The position numbers and the translations under genes were made by a program. Positions 25,382 to 33,532 of a stretch of DNA of 43,114 nt are shown here, in pieces. Below the pieces are notes generated by a model, which searched no databases, was not told the origin of the DNA, and saw nothing but the letters and a program-made list of their open reading frames with translations. Numbering within the stretch: position 1 is the first letter of the stretch; every line of letters starts with the position of its first letter. The DNA comes from JBFLXN01 sp040755715 [NCBI: Candidatus Edwardsbacteria bacterium] (lineage in GTDB: Bacteria; Edwardsbacteria; AC1; JBFLXN01), in assembly GCA_040755715.1 (NCBI GenBank), contig JBFLXN010000003.1:1-43114 (forward strand). Direction: 5' to 3'.

Positions 25382-26494
25382 ATGATAAAAGAAGCCATTC
25401 TTTATGAACGATTAAAGGACGCTAAGGTTCGCTGTCATGTTTGTCAAAGAAGATGCATCATTTCACCGAATAAATTTGGTTATTGTTATACCCGGCAAAA
25501 CATTGAGGGAAAACTTTACACACTCATCTATGGTGAAGTCTCTACCTGGCATATTGCCCCCATTGAAATAAAACCACTCTTTCATTTCTACCCCGGCAGT
25601 AAAGCACTATCTTTTGGAAGTCTCGGCTGTAATTTTCGCTGTCTCGGTTGTCAAAATTGGGAAATTGCTCATGTTAAGCAAATCCCAAATCCAAAATCCA
25701 AATCATCAACTATAAACTATCAACTATCAACTACCAACCCCGAATATATTTCGCCTTCTAAAGCCGTGGAATTGGCTCGGAAACACAATTGCCAGGGACT
25801 TTCCTGGACATATAATGAGCCGACAATCTGGCTGGAATACACTCTGGATACAATGATTCTGGCAAAAACTCAAAATTTTTATACAAATTATGTCACCAAT
25901 GGCTATATCACTGAGGAAGCCTTGGATTTAATTGGACCTCATCTTGATGCCTTTCGTCTTGATGTAAAAGGTTTTAGTGATGAATTTTATGAAAAGATTG
26001 CCAATATTCCGAATTTTAGAGTCATCTTAAAAACCGCCGAAAGGGCAAAACACAAATGGAAAATGCATATGGAGGTAATTACTAATGTGATCCCTGGTTA
26101 TAATGACGATGAAAACCAATTGAAAGGAATTGCCGGATGGATTTTTGAAAACTTAGGAAAGGAGACCCCTTGGCATGTGACTCGTTTTGTCCCGCATTTG
26201 AAACTTTCCTACATACCCTCAACACCGGTAGAAATCTTAGAAAAAGCCAGGGAAATTGGAATAAAAGCTGGCTTAGAGTTTATTTATTTAGGGAATGTTC
26301 CCGGACATCCAGCAGAGAATACTTATTGTCCCAAATGTAAAAATTTACTGATTGAACGATTTAATTATCAAATTCTGAAATACCAGAACAAAAATGGAAA
26401 GTGCGCATATTGTGGAAGAAAGATTCCTATTGTCGGGCAATACGCTGACGAAAAACAAAAACCGCTAAAAACGAAGAGTCTAAATTATAGTTGA
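25382..26494 (+). CDS. amrS: AmmeMemoRadiSam system radical SAM enzyme AmrS-like
   Basis: 370 residues, pyruvate-formate-lyase-activase-like. N-terminal Cys motif CHVCQRRC and GYC; radical SAM motif SLGCNFRCLGCQNWEIA (CX3CX2C) near residue 82; GLSWTYNEPTIWLEYTLD, FYTNYVTNGYITEEAL and DAFRLDVKGF as in AmrS; C-terminal CPKC...CAYCGRKI ribbon. In AmmeMemoRadiSam loci the enzyme sits with AMMECR1 and Memo proteins; neither is in this window. A quasi-tandem repeat (25682-25738) is read in frame as IPNPKSKSSTINYQLSTTNPE just after the Fe-S motif, where it would form an exposed loop. Confidence 0.85.
   Translation: MIKEAILYERLKDAKVRCHVCQRRCIISPNKFGYCYTRQNIEGKLYTLIYGEVSTWHIAPIEIKPLFHFYPGSKALSFGSLGCNFRCLGCQNWEIAHVKQIPNPKSKSSTINYQLSTTNPEYISPSKAVELARKHNCQGLSWTYNEPTIWLEYTLDTMILAKTQNFYTNYVTNGYITEEALDLIGPHLDAFRLDVKGFSDEFYEKIANIPNFRVILKTAERAKHKWKMHMEVITNVIPGYNDDENQLKGIAGWIFENLGKETPWHVTRFVPHLKLSYIPSTPVEILEKAREIGIKAGLEFIYLGNVPGHPAENTYCPKCKNLLIERFNYQILKYQNKNGKCAYCGRKIPIVGQYADEKQKPLKTKSLNYS
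25682..25738. repeat. in-frame AAATCCAAAATCC / ACTATCAACTATCAAC repeat in amrS
   Basis: Two adjoining quasi-tandem runs (AATCCCAAATCCAAAATCC and TATAAACTATCAACTATC) encode a low-complexity Asn/Ser/Thr loop about 20 residues downstream of the cluster motif. The same word types are seen in intergenic gaps. Confidence 0.65.
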
Positions 26495-26504
26495 AGAATT
26501 TCTA

Positions 26505-26533
26505 TTGACAAAATTAGAAAAATCTGATATATT
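26505..26533 (+). promoter_or_regulatory. promoter of the solute-binding/TonB gene
   Basis: TTGACA (26505-26510), 17-bp spacer, TATATT (26528-26533) with TGA directly before it. Leader of about 23 nt with AAAGGAG 8 nt before the ATG at 26563. Confidence 0.8.
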
Positions 26534-26562
26534 ATAGAGGAACCCCAAAAAGGAGCAAAGAC

Positions 26563-28701
26563 ATGAAGAAACCTACACTATTTCTAAAAGTGTTGTCCCT
26601 TTCAGCTCTGGTTGCCTTCTCTTGTGCCCGTGAAGGCAAAGTGCCGAAAGGCGAAAAAGGAGGAACAATAATTATTGGCACTCTGGAAGAACCCAGTTCA
26701 CTCAATCCATTATTACTTTCTTACACTGCCTCGTGGGCCATCCCAGACCAAATTCTTCTACGTCTTCATCGATTTGATAAAAATCTCAACATTACTCCGG
26801 AATTGGCTGAGGGCTGGCGATTTTCCGAAGACTTTAGACAACTCACTTATCATTTACGTCGTGATGTAAAATGGAGCGACGGGAAGCCAGTAACCTCCGC
26901 TGATGTTAAATTCACCTATGAGAAGATGCTTGACCCAAAGACAAAATATCCTCATCTGGGAAATCTTCAATTTATTGAACGGTTAGAAGTCATTGATGAC
27001 TACACCATTAAATTTGTTTTCAAACAAATCTATGCTGATGAGCTTTTAGACACTGGCATCCCTGTTTTACCAAGACACATCGCTAATTTTGACGAAAAAC
27101 CTATTAGCGATGGCCCATATAAAGTTGATAAATGGGCTAAAGGTGAACGATTGGAATTAATGGCTAATGAAAACTTCTTTAGGGGAAGACCTTATCTTGA
27201 TAGGATTGTCTTCCGTTTCTTCCCCGATGAAAATGCTCTTCTGACAGCAATGCAGAAAGGCGAAATTGATGTAGCTGAAGGTATCTCTCCTGTAAGTGTG
27301 GAAACCTTTAAGAATAAGAAAGAACTCGCTGTTTTACAACTTCCCAGTAATTCATTTACCTATATCGGCTGGAATTTGCAGAATCCTATTCTTGCTAAAA
27401 AAGAAATTAGAAAAGCCTTAAGTTTAGCCATTGACCGTCAACAAATTTTGAGTGAAGTGCTCAAGGGATTAGGTGTCTTTTCTAATAGTCCTGTCTCACC
27501 GAATTCCTGGGCTTACAATCAAGCAATGAATCAAATCCCCTACGATTTGACCCAAGCAAAAGCCATCTTAACTAAAGATGGTTGGAACTCACTTGATAAA
27601 GATGGTTTCCTGATGCAAGGGAAAAATAGACTAGAGTTTGTCTTGATGGTTAACCAGGATTATCCTTTACATCAGGCAGTGGCTCAATTGATTCAGAGTC
27701 AACTAGCTAAAGTTGGAGTGAAAGTCAATCTCGCTTTAGTGGATGGCTCTGGTTTTGTCCAGCGTTTGCGAGTAAAGAATTTTGATGGAATGCTTCTGAG
27801 TTGGACTACTGGATTCAAGATGGACCCAACAGCCACCTGGCACTCAAATCCAGAGAAGGGTCGTTTTAATCTAATAGGGTATACTAATCCTCAAGTTGAC
27901 ACACTCATTGAGACAGGTTTGGCTACACTTTCTCGCCGAAAGGCAAAACGACTCTGGGATAGATTTCAGGAGATTATTGCTGAGGATGCGCCCTGTGCTT
28001 TTCTTTTTATATCACAAAATGTGACTGTTGTCTATAAAGGAATTAGTGGACCCTGTGTTGATAGCCGGGGTCTCTTTGCTTCATTGAATGAATGGTGGGT
28101 GCCGACTGTAGAACGAAATCTACTAGCTGAAGTAAAACTGAAGACTCAACCACCACCTACCTTAGTAGCCACGGCACCTACACCTGCTCCAGTTGAAGAG
28201 GCACGACCAGCACCAACTCGTCTCAGACCAATCAACCCTCAAGATTTGATTGCGGCTGAAGCCAGACCTCCAGTAGTTCCAGCCGCCCCTCCAGCACCAG
28301 TAACAGAAATAACAGCACCAGGCACTCGTCCCTCAACAACTCCCCCCAGAGAAGGTGAAACTAAACCAGGAGAGGCCACTGCCCCCCCCCCACCTACTCC
28401 CACACCAGAAGTTCCACCCCCCCCAACAGAAGAGGTTGTTCCACCTACTGAACCAGAGGTAATTGAAACGGCGGTTCCTGTATATCCTGAATTTGCCCGT
28501 CAAGCAGGCATAAAAGGTAAAGTATTTGTCCAGATGTTAGTGGGAGCTGATGGAACGGTCAAGGAGGTTAAGGTGCTAAAGGGGATTGGAGGCGGATGTG
28601 ATGAAGCAGCCATCGCCGCCGCCAAGAAATTCAAGTTTAAACCGGGAACCCGCGGAGGGAAGCCTGCTGAATACTGGGTAAGTTATCCATTTAAGTTCTA
28701 A
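26563..28701 (+). CDS. peptide-type solute-binding lipoprotein fused to a TonB C-terminal domain
   Basis: 712 residues. A signal peptide ends in a lipobox-like VAFSC (Cys near 21). Residues about 35-520 are an extracellular solute-binding protein family 5 (OppA/DppA) domain: GTLEEPSSLNPLL, LAEGWRFSEDFRQLTYHLR, WSDGKPVTSADVKFTYEKML, IRKALSLAIDRQQIL and the C-terminal ALMAG-like FLFISQNVTVVYKG. Residues about 525-635 are a Pro/Ala-rich linker. Residues about 636-712 are a TonB C-terminal domain (VYPEFARQAGIKGKVFVQML, GADGTVKEVKVLKGIGGGCDEAAIAAAKKFKFKPG cores). TonB domains normally touch outer-membrane receptors from a cytoplasmic-membrane anchor, so a lipidated binding protein with a TonB tail is an unusual design. 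No ABC permease genes are adjacent. The linker carries C10 and C8 runs. Confidence 0.88.
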   Translation: MKKPTLFLKVLSLSALVAFSCAREGKVPKGEKGGTIIIGTLEEPSSLNPLLLSYTASWAIPDQILLRLHRFDKNLNITPELAEGWRFSEDFRQLTYHLRRDVKWSDGKPVTSADVKFTYEKMLDPKTKYPHLGNLQFIERLEVIDDYTIKFVFKQIYADELLDTGIPVLPRHIANFDEKPISDGPYKVDKWAKGERLELMANENFFRGRPYLDRIVFRFFPDENALLTAMQKGEIDVAEGISPVSVETFKNKKELAVLQLPSNSFTYIGWNLQNPILAKKEIRKALSLAIDRQQILSEVLKGLGVFSNSPVSPNSWAYNQAMNQIPYDLTQAKAILTKDGWNSLDKDGFLMQGKNRLEFVLMVNQDYPLHQAVAQLIQSQLAKVGVKVNLALVDGSGFVQRLRVKNFDGMLLSWTTGFKMDPTATWHSNPEKGRFNLIGYTNPQVDTLIETGLATLSRRKAKRLWDRFQEIIAEDAPCAFLFISQNVTVVYKGISGPCVDSRGLFASLNEWWVPTVERNLLAEVKLKTQPPPTLVATAPTPAPVEEARPAPTRLRPINPQDLIAAEARPPVVPAAPPAPVTEITAPGTRPSTTPPREGETKPGEATAPPPPTPTPEVPPPPTEEVVPPTEPEVIETAVPVYPEFARQAGIKGKVFVQMLVGADGTVKEVKVLKGIGGGCDEAAIAAAKKFKFKPGTRGGKPAEYWVSYPFKF
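28382..28424. repeat. poly(C) tracts in the SBP-TonB linker
   Basis: C10 at 28382-28391 and C8 at 28417-28424 encode proline runs directly before the TonB domain. A slip of one base in either would remove the TonB domain. Tract length could also be affected by assembly error. Confidence 0.7.
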
Positions 28702-29702
28702 CGAAAATAAAAAGTCATTGAAGTGCGAAAAGGAAAATCCTTCTTTTCTCCTTTCCATTTTTCTTTAGTAATCTCTGTCCAGGAAAAATCAAACTGGGTG
28801 GACCGAAAAGTATAACCTAATCCTCCACTGAATTTAAGTTTTTCGCTAGAAAGACTGTGGCCATAAATTCCTGCTCTCAGATGTAAACCTTTTGATAAAG
28901 AAACTGCGGGACTCCATTCTAACCCCAACCGAGTGAGAGAAGGAGTATTTTTTTTCAAATCCTTCTCCAGAGCAATTGCCAGACTAATGGATTTGTCAGT
29001 TCCTACTCCCCATCCAACACGGAGTTTTGGGACAAGATGGTTTGTTTTATAATTGTTCCAATAAATCCGTCCAAAGAGATTTTGACAACTCAGAGCAAAA
29101 TCAAAAAATTTCTTTTGCCAAAACACTCCGATATCCACTCCAAAGCCATTACCATCATCCATAACTATTCTTGCCTCTTGCCAAAGATTGTTCTTCCTCT
29201 CCTGGTCAACTGCCGAAAGCCTGGCATTTATGTATTTTAAATTGACACCCCAGGAAAAAGACTGATAGGAAACATCTCTTCTACTAAAACTGATTCCATA
29301 TTCATTTATTTGATAATGAGTCTTTTTATTAATTATGAGACTATCCGAAATTCTAATAACAGTATCAAATTGGCAAAGAGCCAATGGTCGCCAATAGACT
29401 CCGCCTTTGTCAGAAGCAAGACATAAAAGGGAAACTCTATTTCCATTTAAAAGGCGACTCTTTTGCTGGGAAATCATTACATTAAGACAGACTCCATTTA
29501 AATAAACTAAACCGGCCGGATTCCAAAATATAATGCTGGGGTCGTTTGTGGCATTACAGAAGGCACCTCCCAAAGCGGTGATTCTTGCCCCGGGTTCTAT
29601 CCCTTGATATGAATTATCAAGCAAAGGCGCTTCTTCACCATTCAGTTGAGTTATCAACAGCCCCCAAAGAAAAAATAGGGAAAGGAATATTTTCATCAGC
29701 AT
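28698..29702 (-). CDS. PorV/PorQ-like (UPF0164-type) outer-membrane barrel protein
   Basis: 334 residues with a signal peptide (KIFLSLFFLWGLLITQLNG). The N-terminal signature GARITALGGAFCNATNDPSIIFWNPAGL is typical of PorV/UPF0164 proteins, FadL-fold barrels. Alternating aromatic strands continue to a terminal TFYFR. In Bacteroidetes, PorV shuttles type IX secretion cargo; here three sorting-domain proteins lie within 15 kb, which makes a related job possible but unproven. Start is ATG 29702 or 29696. It is the last gene behind tamA/tamB-like genes and its stop overlaps the convergent SBP-TonB stop by 3 bp. Confidence 0.8.
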   Translation of the reverse strand: MLMKIFLSLFFLWGLLITQLNGEEAPLLDNSYQGIEPGARITALGGAFCNATNDPSIIFWNPAGLVYLNGVCLNVMISQQKSRLLNGNRVSLLCLASDKGGVYWRPLALCQFDTVIRISDSLIINKKTHYQINEYGISFSRRDVSYQSFSWGVNLKYINARLSAVDQERKNNLWQEARIVMDDGNGFGVDIGVFWQKKFFDFALSCQNLFGRIYWNNYKTNHLVPKLRVGWGVGTDKSISLAIALEKDLKKNTPSLTRLGLEWSPAVSLSKGLHLRAGIYGHSLSSEKLKFSGGLGYTFRSTQFDFSWTEITKEKWKGEKKDFPFRTSMTFYFR

Positions 29703-29764
29703 TTTTTGTCACTTTCCACTGTCCGTTTTTTGTCTTTTGGCGGTCAGCGGCCAGTGGTCGGCGG

Positions 29765-32700
29765 TTAGAAGCGATATCTTAATCTTATTCCCAGATTGAA
29801 TTTTCCTTCTTCGTCTCGTTCACCAAAGAGTGATTGGGTGCGCCCCAAAAAATAAGTCGCTCGGATGGCGTCAACATTTTCTGGGTTAGGAAGAAGGTCG
29901 TGAGAATAACTAACAAAAACATTTTTAGTCACATATTTACCTACTGTAATTCGGGCACTCTCTCGCCCCCCCCCTTGCAAAGAAGTCTTTATCTTGATTT
30001 CATCCAATAGACCAGTCTTTTCTCTAATCGTTCTGGCAAACATATCTGTCAAATAGTCAATACCTCTGTTCAATTGCCCAGTGAGGTCTTTTTTGCCAAA
30101 TTCAACCAACTGGTCCCAGGGAACATTAAGTGTAAGAAGGGTCAAAATATTTTCTTCTGAGAGCCCCTTCTCCGAGGAACTAAAAGTGAGTTGAGGTTTC
30201 AATGCAGTTCCACTCAGATGAAGAAAGATAGTAACCGGGATTTTTTGCCCTGGCGAACTTTTGTCTTCTCTATAGACAGTAGTTTGAGCGTAAAAATCCA
30301 GTTCTGGATTTATCTCTGGAATGTTAGTAAAAACCAGTTTCCCGCTGGTGATTTCAAAATTGCGGTCAAAATAGCGATAGGTCCCCCGCATCGTCTCTAA
30401 ATTACCTGACAAGACCAGGACATTGTTTTCCTGACGGACTCTTAGTTCATTGATTTTCAATTCCACATCTGCATCTTTATTTCTCAACCAGATATTTTTT
30501 GTCCCCCGAATGAACAAATCAATCTCAAGAGGCACAGCGCCTGGCGGTGGTGGAGGCGGTGGTTCAACTTCGCCACCAAAAGGTAGAGTTACTAAAGCCG
30601 AGAGCACTTCTATTTTACCTTCAATCTTAGGCCTATTGATTAACCCACCAATCGTAATATCAGCCGTTACTCTTCCTTCCATATAATCAAGATTGTGCAC
30701 TGGCGTATTCTCAATATGAAGGACTAATTTCATCTCTTTCGGTTGGAAACGGACAAATCTAATTTCCCCTTTCCTAATTTTGAAATTTCCACCTTCAGTT
30801 AGACCAGTAAACTGCTCAAAGAATACCCCGTCTTCGGTTAGACGAATATCTCCTTCCATTGAACGGATTAAAGCACCAAATGGTCTCAAAATCATAGTTC
30901 CAGAATGTAGAACCAGTTCTCCATCTAAATGAGGTTCTGAAAAAGTTCCACTTGCTTTGAGGTTAACATCTATTCTTCCTTCAGTAGCACTCAAGAGGTC
31001 AGCCAGTGGGAAAAAAAGCCAGGTGCCAGTATTGCGCAAAATAATTTCTGCTTCCAGAGGGGAGTCCTTGAGAATTCTGTTAGCGACTGGCTTAAAACTC
31101 AAGTCAAGAGGAAAGGTTCCGGTAATTTCTGATTTTTCTCCGGCCCGCATCAATTCAATATAATTGACTTTTAATATCTTATCCTGGTAGGTAATTTCTC
31201 CTCTCAATTGATTAGCATCCACCATTTCAAAAGAAGGAGACCTGATTTTGAGATTAATCTTTAGCCGGGGATTATCAAATGAACCCTCAAAAGAACCTTT
31301 TAAATCAACAAAACCGTGGGTTTGATAGTTTAATGAAAGGAGCGAGAAAACAGAACGCAAGTCAATTCCTTTTAAATGGAGATTCCCAGAAAGTGTTTTA
31401 TTAAAATCTGTCTGTCCTTCAAGTCTAACTTCTCCTCTGGCGATGAGCAGTCGTATCCCTTCAACGATCAAATTTCCGTTTTTCCAAGCAAGGTCTAATG
31501 GCCGGCTATTCAATATTTCTTCTCCCTTTACTGTGGCATAGAATTTCTCCAGATGGGCATTTACTCCTGTTTTGTCAATCGCTATCTCTCCGGTAATTAT
31601 TCCTTGATTCTCCTCGTCTTTCTTAATGCTCAAAGAAAAAATACCTCCTTTTTCTTCAGTCAATTCCACTCTAAAATCAACAAATTCAAATGGCTGTCCC
31701 AAGAGAGTTAAGTCAAAACCAGTGAATCTTCCTTCTCCCTGTGGTTTGGTTCTAATTTGTTTCATAGAGAGATTTCCATCAAAAAATTTAAAGGTAACAT
31801 TAGCGAGGCTACCATCCTTTAGTCTGAATGTTCCCACTATACTTGGGTTTTTCGGTTCACCACCTATTAGACCAGTTAAGCGAAGGTGGCCGGTCAGCCC
31901 TCTTATGCCTATCAAAGGTCCGAGGCGAGCAATGTCAATCTCATTTGTCTCCAGATTAATATTGATGGCTTCCCGGTAGATATCTCCCTCCGCTTTGAGG
32001 TATGATTCACCACTTTGCAATTTCAGACTAGTAACCTCTAAATGCTCAGGGTCTAAAGAGAAATTCCCTTCTAAGGATTCAAAATTAAATTCACCGATAT
32101 GCCCTTGATTTAAGGTAAGTTCTGCTTCTGCTTGCATTTGTTTAGTAGCGAACTTACACCCATTGATTTTGATACTTCCTGAAATTTCACTTTGGAAATT
32201 GTCCGAGAGGGAAGGAATAAGTCGTTTTAAATCCGCCTCCCTGAAATTGACTTGAAAGGAAAAATTCCTCTCTATTAAATCAACAAAAGAAGAAGTTTCT
32301 ATCTCTATTTTGGTGCCAGCCATTTCGCCAGAGAAGAGCGGAAGATTTAGCCGACCTTTTTCCAAACATACTTCTCCTTTAGTGTTTTTAATTTCATAAC
32401 CTGCTACCGTAGATTTAGCCAGCTGAAATTTCATCTGACCGCTGGGAGAATTCCATTTCCCATAGAGGTGTCCTGAAACTTGAAGCTGTCCAGACCATTC
32501 CTTTCCATTCATCCCGTTAGAAACACCCATAAAGCCAGGTTCTTTGGAGTTTCTAACGGGATTCATTAGAAATAGATTAGCTATTTCCGACAGGGAAAGG
32601 TCAAACTTGGGTAAAGCAAAGTCAAAGGTGGAATCAGTCGGAGAAAAGCGGGCGCTGGCTTCTAGGCGGGAATTTTGACTCTGCCAGACGAAGTTCTGAA

Positions 32701-33355
32701 GAGTAATCTCATCTTGACCTAAGACAAAATGACCTACAATTTTTTTGAGAACAAAATTTTTCTGAGGATATTCAGCACCAAAGTCTTTTAAGCGAATTTC
32801 TATCTTTTCATTTCTAATTTTAAGGGAAACTTCAAATTTTAAATTTTTTATAATGTCAGTCCTTTGAGGTTGTTTGACTTGTAGCCATCCGTTATTCAAG
32901 GTAACATATTCGGCTTCAAAAGGAAGAAGTCTAACCTTTTTTTCTGGCTTAATCTTTGTCTCCTTTGGTTGGCTTTTGATGATTTTGGAAAAATTCCAAT
33001 TTCCTACGCTGTCTTTTTCTATAAATATCTTTGGACTTTCAATTCTAATTCTGTGAATCACCAATTTTCTTTCCCAAATAAGTCTTAGCAGATTAAAAGA
33101 AATTGTCAGTTTGGAAATTTCAGCAAAGTTTTTATCTTCTTGAGTAATCTTAATTTTGTGGAAGGCCAGTCCAGTAAAAAGATTTCCATCTATTTTTTCT
33201 AAGGTAAATTCGCCATTAATCATTTGTGACAATTGCTGGACAGCCACCTTACGAATCTTCGTCCAAACAAACGGCAGATTAATAAGAATAATAAAGAGTA
33301 AAATAAAAATAAGGGCTACAAGCCCTATCACTTTAAGGGTTTTTTTTAGTTTCAT
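29765..33355 (-). CDS. tamB: TamB-like translocation/assembly module protein
   Basis: 1196 residues. An N-terminal membrane anchor (VIGLVALIFILLFIILINLPFVW) is followed by a very long beta-rich AsmA/TamB-type body and a C-terminal TamB domain (DUF490): LDFYAQTTVYREDK, ILTLLTLNV, LTGQLNRGIDYLTDMFARTI, ARITVGKYVTKNVFVSYSHDL and a final RLRYRF. TamB-type proteins bridge the periplasm and work with an Omp85 partner; newer work links them to phospholipid transport. The gene follows the TamA/BamA-like gene on the same strand. Residues about 265-281 are an in-frame palindromic element. A PPPPPPP stretch lies near residue 940 and a C9 run at 29966-29974. Its final codons overlap a GCGATATCTTA repeat. 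Confidence 0.9.
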   Translation of the reverse strand: MKLKKTLKVIGLVALIFILLFIILINLPFVWTKIRKVAVQQLSQMINGEFTLEKIDGNLFTGLAFHKIKITQEDKNFAEISKLTISFNLLRLIWERKLVIHRIRIESPKIFIEKDSVGNWNFSKIIKSQPKETKIKPEKKVRLLPFEAEYVTLNNGWLQVKQPQRTDIIKNLKFEVSLKIRNEKIEIRLKDFGAEYPQKNFVLKKIVGHFVLGQDEITLQNFVWQSQNSRLEASARFSPTDSTFDFALPKFDLSLSEIANLFLMNPVRNSKEPGFMGVSNGMNGKEWSGQLQVSGHLYGKWNSPSGQMKFQLAKSTVAGYEIKNTKGEVCLEKGRLNLPLFSGEMAGTKIEIETSSFVDLIERNFSFQVNFREADLKRLIPSLSDNFQSEISGSIKINGCKFATKQMQAEAELTLNQGHIGEFNFESLEGNFSLDPEHLEVTSLKLQSGESYLKAEGDIYREAININLETNEIDIARLGPLIGIRGLTGHLRLTGLIGGEPKNPSIVGTFRLKDGSLANVTFKFFDGNLSMKQIRTKPQGEGRFTGFDLTLLGQPFEFVDFRVELTEEKGGIFSLSIKKDEENQGIITGEIAIDKTGVNAHLEKFYATVKGEEILNSRPLDLAWKNGNLIVEGIRLLIARGEVRLEGQTDFNKTLSGNLHLKGIDLRSVFSLLSLNYQTHGFVDLKGSFEGSFDNPRLKINLKIRSPSFEMVDANQLRGEITYQDKILKVNYIELMRAGEKSEITGTFPLDLSFKPVANRILKDSPLEAEIILRNTGTWLFFPLADLLSATEGRIDVNLKASGTFSEPHLDGELVLHSGTMILRPFGALIRSMEGDIRLTEDGVFFEQFTGLTEGGNFKIRKGEIRFVRFQPKEMKLVLHIENTPVHNLDYMEGRVTADITIGGLINRPKIEGKIEVLSALVTLPFGGEVEPPPPPPPGAVPLEIDLFIRGTKNIWLRNKDADVELKINELRVRQENNVLVLSGNLETMRGTYRYFDRNFEITSGKLVFTNIPEINPELDFYAQTTVYREDKSSPGQKIPVTIFLHLSGTALKPQLTFSSSEKGLSEENILTLLTLNVPWDQLVEFGKKDLTGQLNRGIDYLTDMFARTIREKTGLLDEIKIKTSLQGGGRESARITVGKYVTKNVFVSYSHDLLPNPENVDAIRATYFLGRTQSLFGERDEEGKFNLGIRLRYRF
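32511..32562. repeat. CCCGTTAGAAA/TTTCTAACGGG palindromic element, copy 3 (in frame in tamB)
   Basis: Perfect 14-bp arms ATCCCGTTAGAAAC (32511-32524) and GTTTCTAACGGGAT (32549-32562), 24-nt loop. It is read on the minus strand as NPVRNSKEPGFMGVSNGM. Confidence 0.9.
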
Positions 33356-33423
33356 AAGTTATGTTGTTCTGTCAATTAAATAAAGGTATGATTTCACAGA
33401 TGGGCACAGATGAAAAGATACAA

Positions 33424-33461
33424 GATTAGCACAGATATTTCTGACGACATCTGTGCTAATC
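33424..33461. repeat. CACAGATTAGCACAGAT palindromic element
   Basis: Perfect 13-bp arms GATTAGCACAGAT (33424-33436) and ATCTGTGCTAATC (33449-33461), flanked by more ACAGAT words from about 33388. It lies in the 177-bp gap between tamA-like and tamB-like genes. The same family is inside the gene at 36225-36308. Confidence 0.8.
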
Positions 33462-33532
33462 TGTGTAGATGCAACCCTTTTTTGTCTTTGGTTTTTAGAC
33501 TCACAACCCACAACCAAGAACTAACAACTGAA

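Noticed and set aside
30450-30686. Plus-strand frame with a glycine run inside tamB
   Set aside because: It is the complement of the proline stretch in the TamB frame; the TamB frame is intact and has domain evidence.
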